Positions 18,465 to 27,921 of a DNA stretch of 62,159 nucleotides are shown in pieces. Where the stretch lies: assembly GCF_008326305.1 (NCBI RefSeq), contig NZ_BIXY01000037.1, positions 1 to 62,159 of the forward strand, in the 5' to 3' direction. The notes beneath the pieces are model-generated. The model was not told the origin of the DNA and ran no database searches. It saw nothing but the letters and a program-made list of their open reading frames with translations. The DNA comes from Dictyobacter arantiisoli. Lineage in GTDB: Bacteria > Chloroflexota > Ktedonobacteria > Ktedonobacterales > Ktedonobacteraceae. Numbering within the stretch: the first letter of the stretch is position 1; every line of letters starts with the position of its first letter. The position numbers and the translations under genes are program-made.

Positions 18465-20264
18465 ATGCAGAAACTACCGTTGAAACCTTTACGTTTACTA
18501 CCTATAGCATCCCAATCAAAAACAGCGACACGTCCGCTGGATCAGCAACCTGATGCAAGGAAGAACACATTTGATGGATCTCAACCTATAATGTTAAAAC
18601 ATAAAAAAAATACCATGCAGAAACAATCTGTAGAAACATCAGTCCCTATGCAAGCTACTGCAACACAGGATCAAACTGTCGAGGAGCGCGACACGGCACA
18701 GCAGTTACTGCAGCGCGCTCCCAGAAGCTATCTCTTTAATCAGGTATATAATATCTGGTTTTATATTTCATCATTTCTGTTCACCATCATACTGACACGG
18801 GCGGTCAAAGCCGACCAATACGGGGTCTATGCCATCATCCAGACGACGCTCAACACGATCATGTATCTGATCGCGTTCGGCCTGGAAGATGCTACCAGCG
18901 TCTATATCCCCCGTATGCTGGCCGAATATGGACTGGCGGCCGCGGCTAAATTGACACGCTTTATTCTTGGAGTGCGCCTGCTCTTTCTAGTGATCAGTAT
19001 TGGCATTTTACTATTTGGTCTGCATTGGCTGGCGCTGGGTATCTCCATGCTCCCCATTCACGGCACACAAGCTATCGTGCAGGTACTGCAAAATCCCATT
19101 CTGGTTCAATATAATCTCCCCATTGTTCTCTATCTCTTTGGTACTGGTATCGGGAATGCTCTAACCGCCCTCTGCGCGGCCCAGATGCGCATGCAAATCG
19201 TGCTGGTCGTCAATGGCATCACACAACTGGTCCTGTTACTCCTGAGCTTTCTGCTACTGACACAGGGGAAGGGTATTACCGGTATTCTCTGGCTTCAAGC
19301 CGCCATCGCGCTGGCGAATGCGCTGGCCTTTGCACTCTGGCAAACACCCTATCTATGGAAGCGGCCCTCTGGCGTACAACTTCCGCTGGCGGGAGTGCTC
19401 AAGCTGAGTTTCTCAGCCTGGCTAACCAATCTCGCCTCCGGCGCGCTTCTCAAGCAGATCTCCATCACTCTGCTTGGTATCTTCATGGTCTCGTATGTAA
19501 GTATTGGCTACTTTAATCTCTCGTTCCAACTGGCTGACTCGGCTAACGTCCTACTGGTCGCTGGCTTCTCAGGTGTGGGAGGTTCAGCGCTTGCCGCAGC
19601 CTTTGTCGGCAATAATGCGGAGCGCCTGGGCAAGACCTGGCTGACATTGATTAAAGTCGAGACGCTAATCGCCGCGCCCGGACTGGTCTTTTGCCTCTTC
19701 AATGCCAGCACTATCGCCCATATCCTCTATGGCAGCGCCTATGATCCGGTGGGGCCATTGCTGGCAATCTTCCTCTTCTTTAACCTCATCGTACGTATCC
19801 TGGGCACCACCATTCATCAGGCCAGCCTCTATGTCGTAGGCAAAGCGCGGGCCGTAGTCATCGGTCAATGGACTGGCATTCTCGTAATGATCGGATGTGC
19901 CATCATCTTGATTCCCAGGCTGGGGGCTGCCGGAGCCTTGATCGCGGATGGGATCGCCAAAACGATCACCGGCATCTTACTCTTGATCTTTATTATCCGC
20001 TCCATTCCCCGGCACCAGAGCCGTGAACTGCTTAATTTCACTGTGCGCGTCATGCTGGCGCTGGCGTTGGCGGCCCTTCCCACGCTCCTCTGGCATCCCA
20101 ATGATCGCCTCTTACTGGGCGTATCGGGCGGCATCTTCCTCATCTTATGTCTGGGACTGCTCCTGCTGATCAAACCGCTCAGTAGCGCGGACACGCAAAT
20201 GATCCAGGCCACCAGACCCCGCATCGCCCGACTATTGAAGCTCTTCACACGGCAGCGCTCATAG
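18465..20264 (+). CDS. Polysaccharide/oligosaccharide flippase (Wzx/MATE-like)
   Basis: Up to 599 aa. After a polar N-terminal region of about 85 residues come 12-14 membrane segments, starting with YNIWFYISSFLFTIILTRAV and KADQYGVYAIIQTTLNTIMY, the usual opening of polysaccharide-export flippases, and later GVGGSALAAAFVGNNAERLG. It likely moves lipid-linked sugars across the membrane. The start is uncertain: ATGs at 18465, 18591 and 18615 all lack a good ribosome site, and the bases around the first and third (CCATGCAGAAAC) are repeated. The low-complexity N-terminus may be partly untranslated. Confidence 0.88.
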   Translation: MQKLPLKPLRLLPIASQSKTATRPLDQQPDARKNTFDGSQPIMLKHKKNTMQKQSVETSVPMQATATQDQTVEERDTAQQLLQRAPRSYLFNQVYNIWFYISSFLFTIILTRAVKADQYGVYAIIQTTLNTIMYLIAFGLEDATSVYIPRMLAEYGLAAAAKLTRFILGVRLLFLVISIGILLFGLHWLALGISMLPIHGTQAIVQVLQNPILVQYNLPIVLYLFGTGIGNALTALCAAQMRMQIVLVVNGITQLVLLLLSFLLLTQGKGITGILWLQAAIALANALAFALWQTPYLWKRPSGVQLPLAGVLKLSFSAWLTNLASGALLKQISITLLGIFMVSYVSIGYFNLSFQLADSANVLLVAGFSGVGGSALAAAFVGNNAERLGKTWLTLIKVETLIAAPGLVFCLFNASTIAHILYGSAYDPVGPLLAIFLFFNLIVRILGTTIHQASLYVVGKARAVVIGQWTGILVMIGCAIILIPRLGAAGALIADGIAKTITGILLLIFIIRSIPRHQSRELLNFTVRVMLALALAALPTLLWHPNDRLLLGVSGGIFLILCLGLLLLIKPLSSADTQMIQATRPRIARLLKLFTRQRS

Positions 20265-20295
20265 CGAAAAAACAGAAAGAAACGGTTAAAGATTT

Positions 20296-20883
20296 ATGCC
20301 ACAACTACAGCCAGAGCCACTTGATCCGATCCTTGTTATCAACGCCTATGCGCAAGGCATCTTCCCGATGGCCGATGAACTGGGCAAGATTTCCTGGTAC
20401 GCCCCTGATCCCAGGGCCATCCTGGAACATCACAACCTGCACCTTTCGCATTCACTCAAAACCACCATTCGCAAGCGCCGCTACCAGATCCGCACGGATA
20501 GCGCCTTCGAACAGGTGATGCGCCTCTGTGGAGCGCGTGAAGACACATGGATTAATGAAGAGTTTATCAAAACGTATACTTATTTACATCAAAAGGGCTT
20601 TGCCCACAGCGTTGAAGCCTGGGAAGGCAGCCAGCTCGTCGGTGGTCTCTATGGCGTCACCCTTGGAGGAGCCTTCATGGGTGAAAGCATGTTTTCGCTG
20701 GCGACTGACGCCTCTAAAGTCTGCCTCGTAGCCCTCGTGGACCATCTTCAGGCCCACGGCTATATACTCCACGACACCCAGTTTATCACGCCCCATCTCG
20801 CCACCCTCGGCGTCACAGAGATTCCACGCACCGACTACGAAAAGCGTCTGCAGGCGGCCCTGAAGCTGCGCTGCACCTGGTAA
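20296..20883 (+). CDS. aat: Leucyl/phenylalanyl-tRNA--protein transferase
   Basis: 195 aa. Transfers Leu or Phe from tRNA to proteins with N-terminal Arg or Lys, marking them for ClpS/ClpAP-type degradation. Seen: NAYAQGIFPMADELGKISWY, APDPRAIL, YQIRTDSAFEQVMRLCG, WINEEFIKTYTYLHQKGFAH, VEAWEGSQLVGGLYGVTLG, FMGESMFSLATDASKVCL and DTQFITPHLATLGV, covering the whole family. Last gene of the plus-strand envelope cluster, 31 bp after the flippase; the functional link to it is not evident. Confidence 0.96.
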   Translation: MPQLQPEPLDPILVINAYAQGIFPMADELGKISWYAPDPRAILEHHNLHLSHSLKTTIRKRRYQIRTDSAFEQVMRLCGAREDTWINEEFIKTYTYLHQKGFAHSVEAWEGSQLVGGLYGVTLGGAFMGESMFSLATDASKVCLVALVDHLQAHGYILHDTQFITPHLATLGVTEIPRTDYEKRLQAALKLRCTW

Positions 20884-20927
20884 TCCTTGCGGGGCGGTTA
20901 GGCGGTTATCATCAGATACATTACGGC

Positions 20928-21809
20928 TTAAAAAGCCTGGCCCATATTTATCTGGGCATCCTCATCTTCCTCATCATCATCGAGTTCGCGGGCCCGGGCA
21001 CGGCGTTCGTCGGCCAGACGCGTTTTTTGCTCTAGCAGACCCATCCAGGAGATAAAGAGCGGGGTCATCACGGCCAGATCGACCAGACCAGGGATCAAAA
21101 GAATGGCTCCGGCTACCGCTTGATCAGCGAAATGACTCATATTCATCTGGGCAGGGATCAGATAGTGGGGATAGAGCCCAACGCCACTGAAAACGAGCAG
21201 AAAGGCAAAGATATCCACCGGCTGACCATCCAGCACAACATAGAGCATTTGGAGCGGATAGCCATGCTGCTTGAGTTCTGAAATAGAACCAATGATGGGC
21301 CACCAGTTCAGGAGCGAAGTCAGAAAGATCGTGAGCATCATGGTGTTATAGAGTGGGGCGCTACCCATGGCACCATTAAAGATCTTTGGGGCATGCCAGG
21401 CCAGGAAAGTGGCATTGAAGATGACGGAGGCGACAACAGGATGTGTCAGGAAACGGATTATGCTACCCGTAATCCGATTATCCAGTGCCGGTCCCAGCAG
21501 GACGGCTGAGCAACCACCCAATAAAAGCGGCGCGCAAAGCGTGGTAAGTGTGACCACTTCCGCCATATGGACGGAGAAGAGTTGTGTGCGCCCGATAGTA
21601 TGGATGGGCGAAAAGAAAAGGAGCGCGAAAAGCAACCATCCCACAAAGAAAGCAGCGATACGTATAGGATGGACAGTAGGTGCCTGAGGATCTTGACGCC
21701 GCCGAAGGTTGACCCTCCATAAACCAAATAGATAGAGTGCTGCCAGTAGCACCATACAGACAAAACCACCCAGACTCCAGGACCAGGAGAGCGTGAGACC
21801 ATTCAACAT
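20928..21809 (-). CDS. ctaG: Cytochrome c oxidase assembly protein CtaG (caa3 type)
   Basis: About 293 aa, multi-pass membrane protein of the CtaG_BACSU type. Seen: seven or so hydrophobic segments, SVHMAEVVTLTTLCAPLLLG, HPVVASVIFNATFLAWHAP, GYPLQMLYVVLDGQPVDIFA, FADQAVAGAILLIPGLVDLA and an acidic cytoplasmic tail (DDDEEDED). Family members support assembly of copper-containing oxidase. The start at 21809 is chosen for the GGAG site at the right distance; longer starts lack one. Convergent with aat, so outside that operon. Confidence 0.88.
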   Translation of the reverse strand: MLNGLTLSWSWSLGGFVCMVLLAALYLFGLWRVNLRRRQDPQAPTVHPIRIAAFFVGWLLFALLFFSPIHTIGRTQLFSVHMAEVVTLTTLCAPLLLGGCSAVLLGPALDNRITGSIIRFLTHPVVASVIFNATFLAWHAPKIFNGAMGSAPLYNTMMLTIFLTSLLNWWPIIGSISELKQHGYPLQMLYVVLDGQPVDIFAFLLVFSGVGLYPHYLIPAQMNMSHFADQAVAGAILLIPGLVDLAVMTPLFISWMGLLEQKTRLADERRARARELDDDEEDEDAQINMGQAF

Positions 21810-21928
21810 AGAAAAACTCCATAAGACAAGCCAATGCTTAGTATGACCAGATGTTGCCATAAGACGCAACGTGACAATTCTATCACGTAGTATAGGGCAG
21901 GATAATCGAACGCGCAAATCTTTACGTG

Positions 21929-21957
21929 TGAATTTTCGCACCCTGGGTGCTATTCAA
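21929..21957 (-). repeat. Vestige of the dispersed repeat tail box (E)
   Basis: AATTTTCGCACCCTGGGTGC followed by TATTCAA is the inverted form of the TTTGAGCACC..GGTGCGAAAA box seen in copies A-D, with the small hairpin GCACC/GGTGC kept. The long palindrome is absent. It lies between ctaG and the glycerate kinase gene. Confidence 0.5.
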
Positions 21958-22035
21958 CTGCCTCTGCCTTGTACAGCATTTGCTATAATGCGAGGAATGC
22001 AATGATGGAAATGAGAAGCAAAGGAGCAATATGTT

Positions 22036-23190
22036 ATGCGTATTCTGATTGCCCCCCAATCCCTTAAAGGCAGCCTCGGTGCGACCGAAACAGGAGAGGC
22101 TATCGCCAGAGGAGTACACGCCGTCTTTCCTGACGCGCTTACGACGATCATTCCTATCGCGGATGGCGGAGAGGGAACGGTCCAGGCGCTGGTAGATGCG
22201 ACGGGAGGAGAAATCCGCACCGCGACAGTGACTGGTCCACTCAATGAGCCTGTCGAGGCGTTCTATGGCTTACTGGGCGATGGACATACTGCTGTCATCG
22301 AGATGGCAGCCAGCTCTGGTTTACCCCTGGTCCCACCGGAGCGGCGCGATCCCCGCCTCACCACTACCTTTGGGGTTGGGGAACTGATCCTGGCGGCGCT
22401 TGCAGAAGGACGCCGACACTTTATTCTGGGCCTGGGTGGCAGCGCTACCAATGATGGAGGCGCGGGTATGGCCCAGGCACTGGGAATTCAATTCTTTAAT
22501 CAGCAGCAGCAGGAACTGGCGCGCGGCGGTGCAGCACTGGCAGGACTGGCCCATATTTCGCTGGCAAAGCTTGATCCACGTCTCCAGGAGTGCCACTTTG
22601 AGCTCGCCAGTGACGTCACCAATCCTCTCTGTGGTCCCACGGGCGCCTCAGCCATCTATGGTCCGCAAAAAGGAGCCACGCCAGCCATGATTCAGGAGCT
22701 GGATGCGGCCCTGGCCCACTATGCCACGATTATTCAGCGGGACGTACAGCGCGAGGTTGCCACTATTCCAGGAGCTGGCGCGGCTGGTGGATTGGGAGCA
22801 GGGATGCTTGCTTTTCTCAATACCACTCTCAGACCCGGAGCGCAAATTATCCTTGATGCTATCCAGATAAAAGAATATATGAAAAACACCGATCTGGTGA
22901 TTAGCGCGGAAGGCCAATTGGATGACCAAACGGCCTATGGGAAGAGCGTGGGCGCGCTCGCGACCCTGGCGAAACAGCATAACTTACCCGTCCTGGTTAT
23001 TGCAGGAGGATTAGGAGATAACTATAGAGGTATTTACGACCTGGGAATTGATGCGATTACAGTATTACCCACTGGTCCCATGCCATTAGTCTATGCTATG
23101 AAGCATGCAGCACTTCTGACGAGTGATGCAACCGAACGAGCGCTGAAGCTGTTCCGTCTGGGCATGCACTTCAAACCAGATGAACAATGA
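22036..23190 (+). CDS. Glycerate kinase (GlxK/GarK family)
   Basis: 384 aa, full length. Phosphorylates D-glycerate, usually to 2-phosphoglycerate, feeding glyoxylate or photorespiration-type carbon into glycolysis. Seen: RILIAPQSLKGSLGATETGE, PIADGGEGTVQAL, GLGGSATNDGGAGMAQALG, DVTNPLCGPTGASAIYGPQK, PGAGAAGGLGAGMLAFL, and ISAEGQLDDQTAYGKS. AAGGAG lies upstream; a second ATG at 22031 is out of frame. No operon partner follows directly. Confidence 0.95.
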   Translation: MRILIAPQSLKGSLGATETGEAIARGVHAVFPDALTTIIPIADGGEGTVQALVDATGGEIRTATVTGPLNEPVEAFYGLLGDGHTAVIEMAASSGLPLVPPERRDPRLTTTFGVGELILAALAEGRRHFILGLGGSATNDGGAGMAQALGIQFFNQQQQELARGGAALAGLAHISLAKLDPRLQECHFELASDVTNPLCGPTGASAIYGPQKGATPAMIQELDAALAHYATIIQRDVQREVATIPGAGAAGGLGAGMLAFLNTTLRPGAQIILDAIQIKEYMKNTDLVISAEGQLDDQTAYGKSVGALATLAKQHNLPVLVIAGGLGDNYRGIYDLGIDAITVLPTGPMPLVYAMKHAALLTSDATERALKLFRLGMHFKPDEQ

Positions 23191-23497
23191 AGATAAGATA
23201 GATCAATACTGGCGGTGTGGCTTCCATATCCATGTTATCCCCTATGCAGTTACCAGTTCTTGCCATCAATGCAAGAGGCATTTCGCTTACCAGTTTTTGT
23301 AGCAAATGTTCGTAGCCAGGGAAATTTTTAGCAAGAAATGGATGTTATAGAGAATGTAAGAATTCATTTATGCCCGGGGATAGTTTTGTCAGCGCAAGAG
23401 GCCATGATATCCCAGAAAAAGATGTGCCAGCGAAAAGGTCTCCACAAAAACCCAACCGCGTAGTTTGTTCGGTTATTCCTCTAAGGGAGCTGTCATT
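23191..23497. other. Gene-free stretch between glycerate kinase and the 66-aa gene
   Basis: A short direct repeat (TTACCAGTTCTTG and TTACCAGTTTTTG, near 23250 and 23289) is visible. No gene, RNA or terminator is recognised, and I see nothing else of note. Confidence 0.5.
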
Positions 23498-23698
23498 ATG
23501 CCAGATTATTCATATACAACCGAAAGTCCTGACTTCCAACGTCTGCTTTCCATGGGATTTTCAGAAACCGAAGCCGCACAGCTCGTCCATATGAAAGACC
23601 ATGTTACTGAGCAAACCGAATATCGGGAATTATTACAAGAGAGTCGCCGCCTCGATTTTATGCGCTGGCTGATTGAACATGATCGTATCAGTCGTTAA
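23498..23698 (+). CDS. Small protein of 66 aa with a UBA-like start
   Basis: A short soluble protein. AAGGGAG lies 8 bases before the ATG, and the composition is protein-like (RLLSMGFSETEAAQLVHMKD; EYRELLQESRRLDFMRWLIE). The MGF-x4-A core resembles UBA-type three-helix folds, but that is only a resemblance. No partner gene nearby; function unknown. Confidence 0.65.
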   Translation: MPDYSYTTESPDFQRLLSMGFSETEAAQLVHMKDHVTEQTEYRELLQESRRLDFMRWLIEHDRISR

Positions 23699-23829
23699 AC
23701 CTCCTGATACCTCCTCATTGATTGTCCCATACAGTAAATGCAGTAAGCTACCAGAGTTTTTAACCCTATACGGCCTATTAGGCCCGCCGGAGAAATTTAC
23801 AACGCTAAGTCCTCAAAGTAGCCCCTCAG

Positions 23830-23875
23830 GTTTCCTTATTACAATGCTAAGCGATTAGCGTTGTAATAAGGAAAC
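23830..23875. repeat. Long hairpin, 21-bp stem
   Basis: Arms 23830-23850 and 23855-23875 pair with one G-T type mismatch around a GCGA loop. A third copy of part of the arm (TTACAACGCTAAG) lies upstream near 23798-23810. It sits in the roughly 410-bp gap between the 66-aa gene and the Bcr exporter (convergent), so it may terminate transcription or be a small mobile-repeat relic. Nothing else is seen in that gap. Confidence 0.6.
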
Positions 23876-24107
23876 TACCAACAGCGTCGTGAAACCGAAG
23901 GCTCACTGCTCTTTGCTTCTGTTTCCTCATGGACAGAGCTGTCCCTCCCTCTGCTCCTGGGGAACCACTTCAGGAGCGACCCTTTCCTTATATTAATGGT
24001 TATATGCTACATTTTTCTTCTTCTCCAGAGAGCAGACACAAGGAAACAGTGACGCGATGATTGGAAGAAGCGCTGTTCGATATCTGCTCTCTTGGAGAAA
24101 AGCCCAT

Positions 24108-25400
24108 CTATCGTACTGGGGCAGGGCGGCAGAAAACGAAAAAGGTGAGCAAGGCGACAACACCAAAGGCAGCAATGGCTCCTGCCATTGGCACGGCTGT
24201 CGAGGTTCCAGCAAGACCAACCAACGGCGCAATGACCGCGCCAATGGCAAACTGCAACATCCCTAACAACCCCGATGCGCTTCCGGCTGTCTGGGGATCA
24301 GTGGTGCCAAGCGCCAGTGCTGTCGCGTTCGGCGCGATAAAGCCCAGACTGGCAACGAGGAAGAACAAAAGTGGTAGCACTCCGACGAGACCAATTCCCG
24401 TGATCACCACCACCAGCAAGGCGAGACCAGCCATGGCGAGAGCCACAACTCCCCCGATCAGCAACCTTTGTGGTGACACCCTGCTCACGAGCCTGCCACT
24501 GACCTGGCTCATGCTGGCGAGTCCGAGGGCGTTGATGCCGAATAACAGGCCAAAGATCTGGGGCGAAAGACCGTAGATATTCTCTAAGACGAATGGGGAC
24601 ATGGAAATGTAGATCATAGCGGCTGCAAATGCGAAACTGCTAGAAAGAGCATAGCCAACGAAACGTTTGTTGACCAGCAAACCTCGGAAAGAACGTAAGG
24701 TGGCTGAGACACCGCCGCTCTGACGATGGGACGTTTCTAGTGTCTCGCTCAGTCCAAATGCGGAGGCCAGCAGTGCCACAAGACCGAGGAGAGCCAGCAT
24801 GACAAAAACTCCACGCCAGGAGGTAAACGTGAGCAACTGACCGCCAAGCACAGGTGCGACAATGGGAGCGAGAAAGTTAACCGTCATCAGCAGCGAGATA
24901 CAACGAGCCAGAGCGCTTCCGGCGTAGAGATCGCGGGCAATAGCCAGTGCAATCACAATCCCAGCAGCCCCAGCAAATCCTTGCACAAAACGCAAGAGCG
25001 AGAGAATGGCTACCGAAGGTGCAAGCATACAGAGCAGAGACGCGAGCATGTAGACCGCAATCCCGATGAGCAGAGGCCACCGCCGCCCACGAGCATCACT
25101 GATCGGCCCGGCGACGACCTGACCAAATGCGAGACCAAGGATACAGGCAGTCAGAGTGATCTGAGTGAGCGCCATTGTAGCGCTCAGATCGTGGCTCACC
25201 GCAGGAAGCGAGGGCAAGTACATATCGGTGGACAGCGGCGCAAATGCCGTCAGCCCACCCAGAAGAAGCACATGCTTCAAACGGACTCGGGTCGCTGTCT
25301 CATTGCTTTCTGTCACTCTCTGATCGGTTTCCGCAGCGATGGGGAGAAGTGTCGTTTCCTGATTGCTTTGTTGCGTTGATAAAAGTTTCTGGTTGGACAT
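24108..25400 (-). CDS. Bcr/CflA family multidrug MFS exporter
   Basis: 430 aa with 12 membrane segments after a polar N-terminus. Seen: LTAFAPLSTDMYLPSLPAVS (Bcr/CflA signature with the first-segment Asp), GLAFGQVVAGPISDARGRRW (motif A), LRFVQGFAGAAGIVIALAIA and APIVAPVLGGQLLTFTSWRG. It exports small toxic compounds, with the substrate undefined. It follows the flavin-fold gene by 57 bp in the same direction, with a LysR gene divergent upstream, so LysR control is likely. Confidence 0.92.
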   Translation of the reverse strand: MSNQKLLSTQQSNQETTLLPIAAETDQRVTESNETATRVRLKHVLLLGGLTAFAPLSTDMYLPSLPAVSHDLSATMALTQITLTACILGLAFGQVVAGPISDARGRRWPLLIGIAVYMLASLLCMLAPSVAILSLLRFVQGFAGAAGIVIALAIARDLYAGSALARCISLLMTVNFLAPIVAPVLGGQLLTFTSWRGVFVMLALLGLVALLASAFGLSETLETSHRQSGGVSATLRSFRGLLVNKRFVGYALSSSFAFAAAMIYISMSPFVLENIYGLSPQIFGLLFGINALGLASMSQVSGRLVSRVSPQRLLIGGVVALAMAGLALLVVVITGIGLVGVLPLLFFLVASLGFIAPNATALALGTTDPQTAGSASGLLGMLQFAIGAVIAPLVGLAGTSTAVPMAGAIAAFGVVALLTFFVFCRPAPVR

Positions 25401-25456
25401 GCTCTTTCCTTTTTGTCATTCCATTTCGGAGGAATGATCAGCCGATTAGTCCCTGA

Positions 25457-25870
25457 TTATTTTGTGCCTTCTTGGAACGGGAAGACAAAAACACGTTCCG
25501 GTTCGACAATAGCCACGACCCGCTGCTCTCCTGGCTGCATATTGGGGGTCGCATCCTGACCAGTGTACTTTTGTGACAGCACATTGGCGATGCGGTAGTC
25601 GGGATCGTCATCTATGCTTACCACTCTGCCGCGAATCTCAAGAGAGCGGTAGGGGTTAGTCGAATCAGCGATCGCGATCGCGACTCGTGGCTCGCGCAGG
25701 AGATTGCGGTGTTTCTGGCGAATTTTGTTCATACTGAAAAAGAGATGTGTGCCATCCCAGCCGAACAGAACAGGGCTTGTCTGCGGCTCCCCCTTTGGCC
25801 CGATGGTCGCCATATAGGCAACTGCGGTCGATTGCAGGATATCGAGATGGGATTCTGGAATAGTTGACAT
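25457..25870 (-). CDS. PPOX-fold (F420/FMN-dependent) protein
   Basis: About 137 aa split-barrel protein. Seen: ILQSTAVAYMATIGPKGEPQ, SPVLFGWDGTHLFFSMNK, RQKHRNLLREPRVAIAIAD, SLEIRGRVVSI and a C-terminal FVFPF. This pattern fits F420-dependent PPOX proteins of actinobacteria and Chloroflexi. The start is MST at 25870, with AAAGGAA upstream; the alternative ATG 24 bases earlier is less well placed. Between the divergent LysR gene and the Bcr exporter, which probably forms an operon with it. Confidence 0.87.
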   Translation of the reverse strand: MSTIPESHLDILQSTAVAYMATIGPKGEPQTSPVLFGWDGTHLFFSMNKIRQKHRNLLREPRVAIAIADSTNPYRSLEIRGRVVSIDDDPDYRIANVLSQKYTGQDATPNMQPGEQRVVAIVEPERVFVFPFQEGTK

Positions 25871-26015
25871 GCTTGAAAAGGTTCCTTTCTTCATGCTCTC
25901 GCTTCGCGAGGAGCGGGAGCATGCTGTTCTCCATTGCTTTGCTTGCCAGGAGTATACCTGATCTGCTACAATGAACGCAAATCATCTTTATCATAAACTT
26001 ATGAAAGATATTCAC

Positions 26016-26921
26016 ATGAACTTTTCGCAACTCCAAAGCTTTGTGGCCTTAGTAGACACGGGCAGTTTCACGGAAGCAGCCTACAGTATTGACCTGACAC
26101 AATCAGCGGTAAGCCACGCTCTTTCGGCTCTTGAAAGCGAATTGGGCGTGACCCTGCTGGAGCGCAGCCGCAAAGGGGGAGTGGTGCTGACAAGCGCCGG
26201 ACAAACGATCATACCACACGTGCGCGCCTTGCTAGCCTCGGCCTCGGCCATCGAACAAGAAGCAAAGGCTGCGCGTGGCGAGGTAAGTGGGAAACTCCGC
26301 CTGGGCAGTATCGAATCTATCGTCTCCCCAAATTTGCTTGCCAGTGTCTTAACCAGCTTTCAAGCCTCGTATCCAGACATAGAAGTAGTGCTGTTTGAAG
26401 GCGCGATGCACGAAGTGGGTGAGTGGATTGAGCAAAGCATCATTGATGTCGGGTTCGTGGTCCTTCCGACGGGAGAGATCGAGAGTACGCTGATTACCAC
26501 CGACGAACTGTGTATCCTCGTTGCGTCCGGGCATCGTCTGCATACGAAAACGGTCGTGACGCCCAGAGAACTGCGTGAAGAAGGATTTGTGATGGAAAAG
26601 ACCGCATGCTCACTTCACCTCATGAAGAAGGCTGGCCTTGAGCAGAGCAGAACCGGACCACATATTCGTTATCGAGCCAGCGATAGCGCAACGATCCTTG
26701 CGATGGTTCGTGAGGGACTCGGTATCACTCTCGTGCCACGTATGATGCTCCCAAAAAGGCTTGAGGGGATGGTTGCTCTTCCCCTTGATCCACCACCACC
26801 ATTGCAAATCGGTCTCGCTGTCAAGTCGCAAAAAATGGCATCAAGAGGAGCGAAGTTGTTTATCCAGACAGCCCTGACCTGGGCGCAAGGGCAGGCTTCG
26901 CTGCTTGCTAGCACTCGTTGA
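26016..26921 (+). CDS. LysR family transcriptional regulator
   Basis: About 301 aa. LysR winged HTH at residues 1-60 (MNFSQLQSFVALVDTGSFTE, AVSHALSALESELGVTLLER) is followed by a periplasmic-binding-like effector domain (GKLRLGSIESIVSPNLL, then GEWIEQSIIDVGFVVLP). The start at MNFSQLQ matches the family; an upstream ATG in frame would add 15 residues. Divergent from the flavin-fold gene with about 145 bp between them, the usual LysR target arrangement. Confidence 0.92.
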   Translation: MNFSQLQSFVALVDTGSFTEAAYSIDLTQSAVSHALSALESELGVTLLERSRKGGVVLTSAGQTIIPHVRALLASASAIEQEAKAARGEVSGKLRLGSIESIVSPNLLASVLTSFQASYPDIEVVLFEGAMHEVGEWIEQSIIDVGFVVLPTGEIESTLITTDELCILVASGHRLHTKTVVTPRELREEGFVMEKTACSLHLMKKAGLEQSRTGPHIRYRASDSATILAMVREGLGITLVPRMMLPKRLEGMVALPLDPPPPLQIGLAVKSQKMASRGAKLFIQTALTWAQGQASLLASTR

Positions 26922-26954
26922 ATTTCCTGGAAACGACTCCACAAGGGAATATAG

Positions 26955-27341
26955 TTATATGGTACGATTCTGACGCATGCTTCCAACTGGTATCTCCGCA
27001 AAGAGAACGTGCGGCGGGCGATTACCAGGGTGGTGGACTATCACCACAGCCTGGACCTCACCTCCACCTTTGGCCCGGGTGCCACTGCCATGTCCGATGG
27101 CATTTGCTTTGAGGTTGCGACCCGGTCCTTGCATGCACAGTACCATTCCAGACATTTTGGCCCCTGGCGCGGGGTGACGCTCCATCATGAAACCGAACTC
27201 CCGATTGAGGAAATAATGGTCGATACGGCAGGATTTATCGAATTGATGCATGCCCTCTATGAATTGCAGGGTTTCAAGCTCTCCCGCACATTCGGGATCT
27301 GGCCGACTACTGTCTCTATCCCTCGCCACTGTTACGGATGA
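26955..27341 (+). pseudogene. Tn3-family transposase remnant (TnpA)
   Basis: An internal piece of a Tn3-type transposase. The frame after the TAG at 26952 reads WYLRKENVRRAITRVVDYHH, GPGATAMSDGICF (the catalytic-Asp SSDG region), SLHAQYHSRHFGPWRGVTL, then jumps to ETELPIEEIMVDTAGFIELM, which carries the next Asp-containing motif. About 30 residues that normally lie between these are absent, so there is an internal deletion; N- and C-terminal parts are also lost. No inverted ends found. Non-functional. Confidence 0.8.
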
Positions 27342-27483
27342 GCCTACGGTCGAGTTGGTCGTACGTGCCAGAAAGCCCCAACGCTCTGTCTCATAACTCG
27401 GCTCCATTTTTGAATATGGATGAGCCTTTTTTGAGCATGGAGATATCGAATTTATGGGGATATTGGGGGAGATGTGTGGTGGC

Positions 27484-27872
27484 GGGTTTGAGGAAGCCGT
27501 AAGCCGAATTCTGTACCCATCCAGGCTTACGCCGGGATAGGCGGTAATCATCTATCTAGGACGATAGTTGCCTATCGCCTCAAGCAACCAACCCGAAGGT
27601 TAACAGACGAGCAGCCCGCCAGGTCAAAGACCTGTCCCTTCTGTTTAGTCTTGCTCCAGATGGGGTTTGCACAGCCAACCAGTCACCTGGTTGCTGGTGA
27701 GCTCTTACCTCACCATTTCGCCCTTACCTGAGTTTGCACTCAGGCGGTATGTTTCTGTTGCACTTTCCTTGAGGTCACCCTCACTGGCCGTTAACCAGCA
27801 TCTTCGCTCTATGGAGTTCGGACTTTCCTCGGACCCCTAAGAGGACCGCAATTACCAGTCTTCCTCAAACCC
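27484..27872 (-). ncRNA. rnpB: RNase P RNA, type A
   Basis: Catalytic RNA of the tRNA 5'-processing enzyme. Read on the minus strand: GAGGAAAGTCCGAACTCC near the start (usual GAGGAAAGTCCGGGCTCC), AAGGAAAGTGCAACAGAAA, GGTAAGGGCGAAATGGTGAG, GTAAGAGCTCACCA, and the 3' ACAGAATTCGGCTTAC. The ends pair as stem P1 (GGGTTTGAGGAAG with CTTCCTCAAACCC), which sets the limits. Length about 389 nt. Confidence 0.96.
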
Positions 27873-27921
27873 ACGCACCTAAGAGTACCATATCCCATCG
27901 GAATCGTCTAGCCAGCAATAG

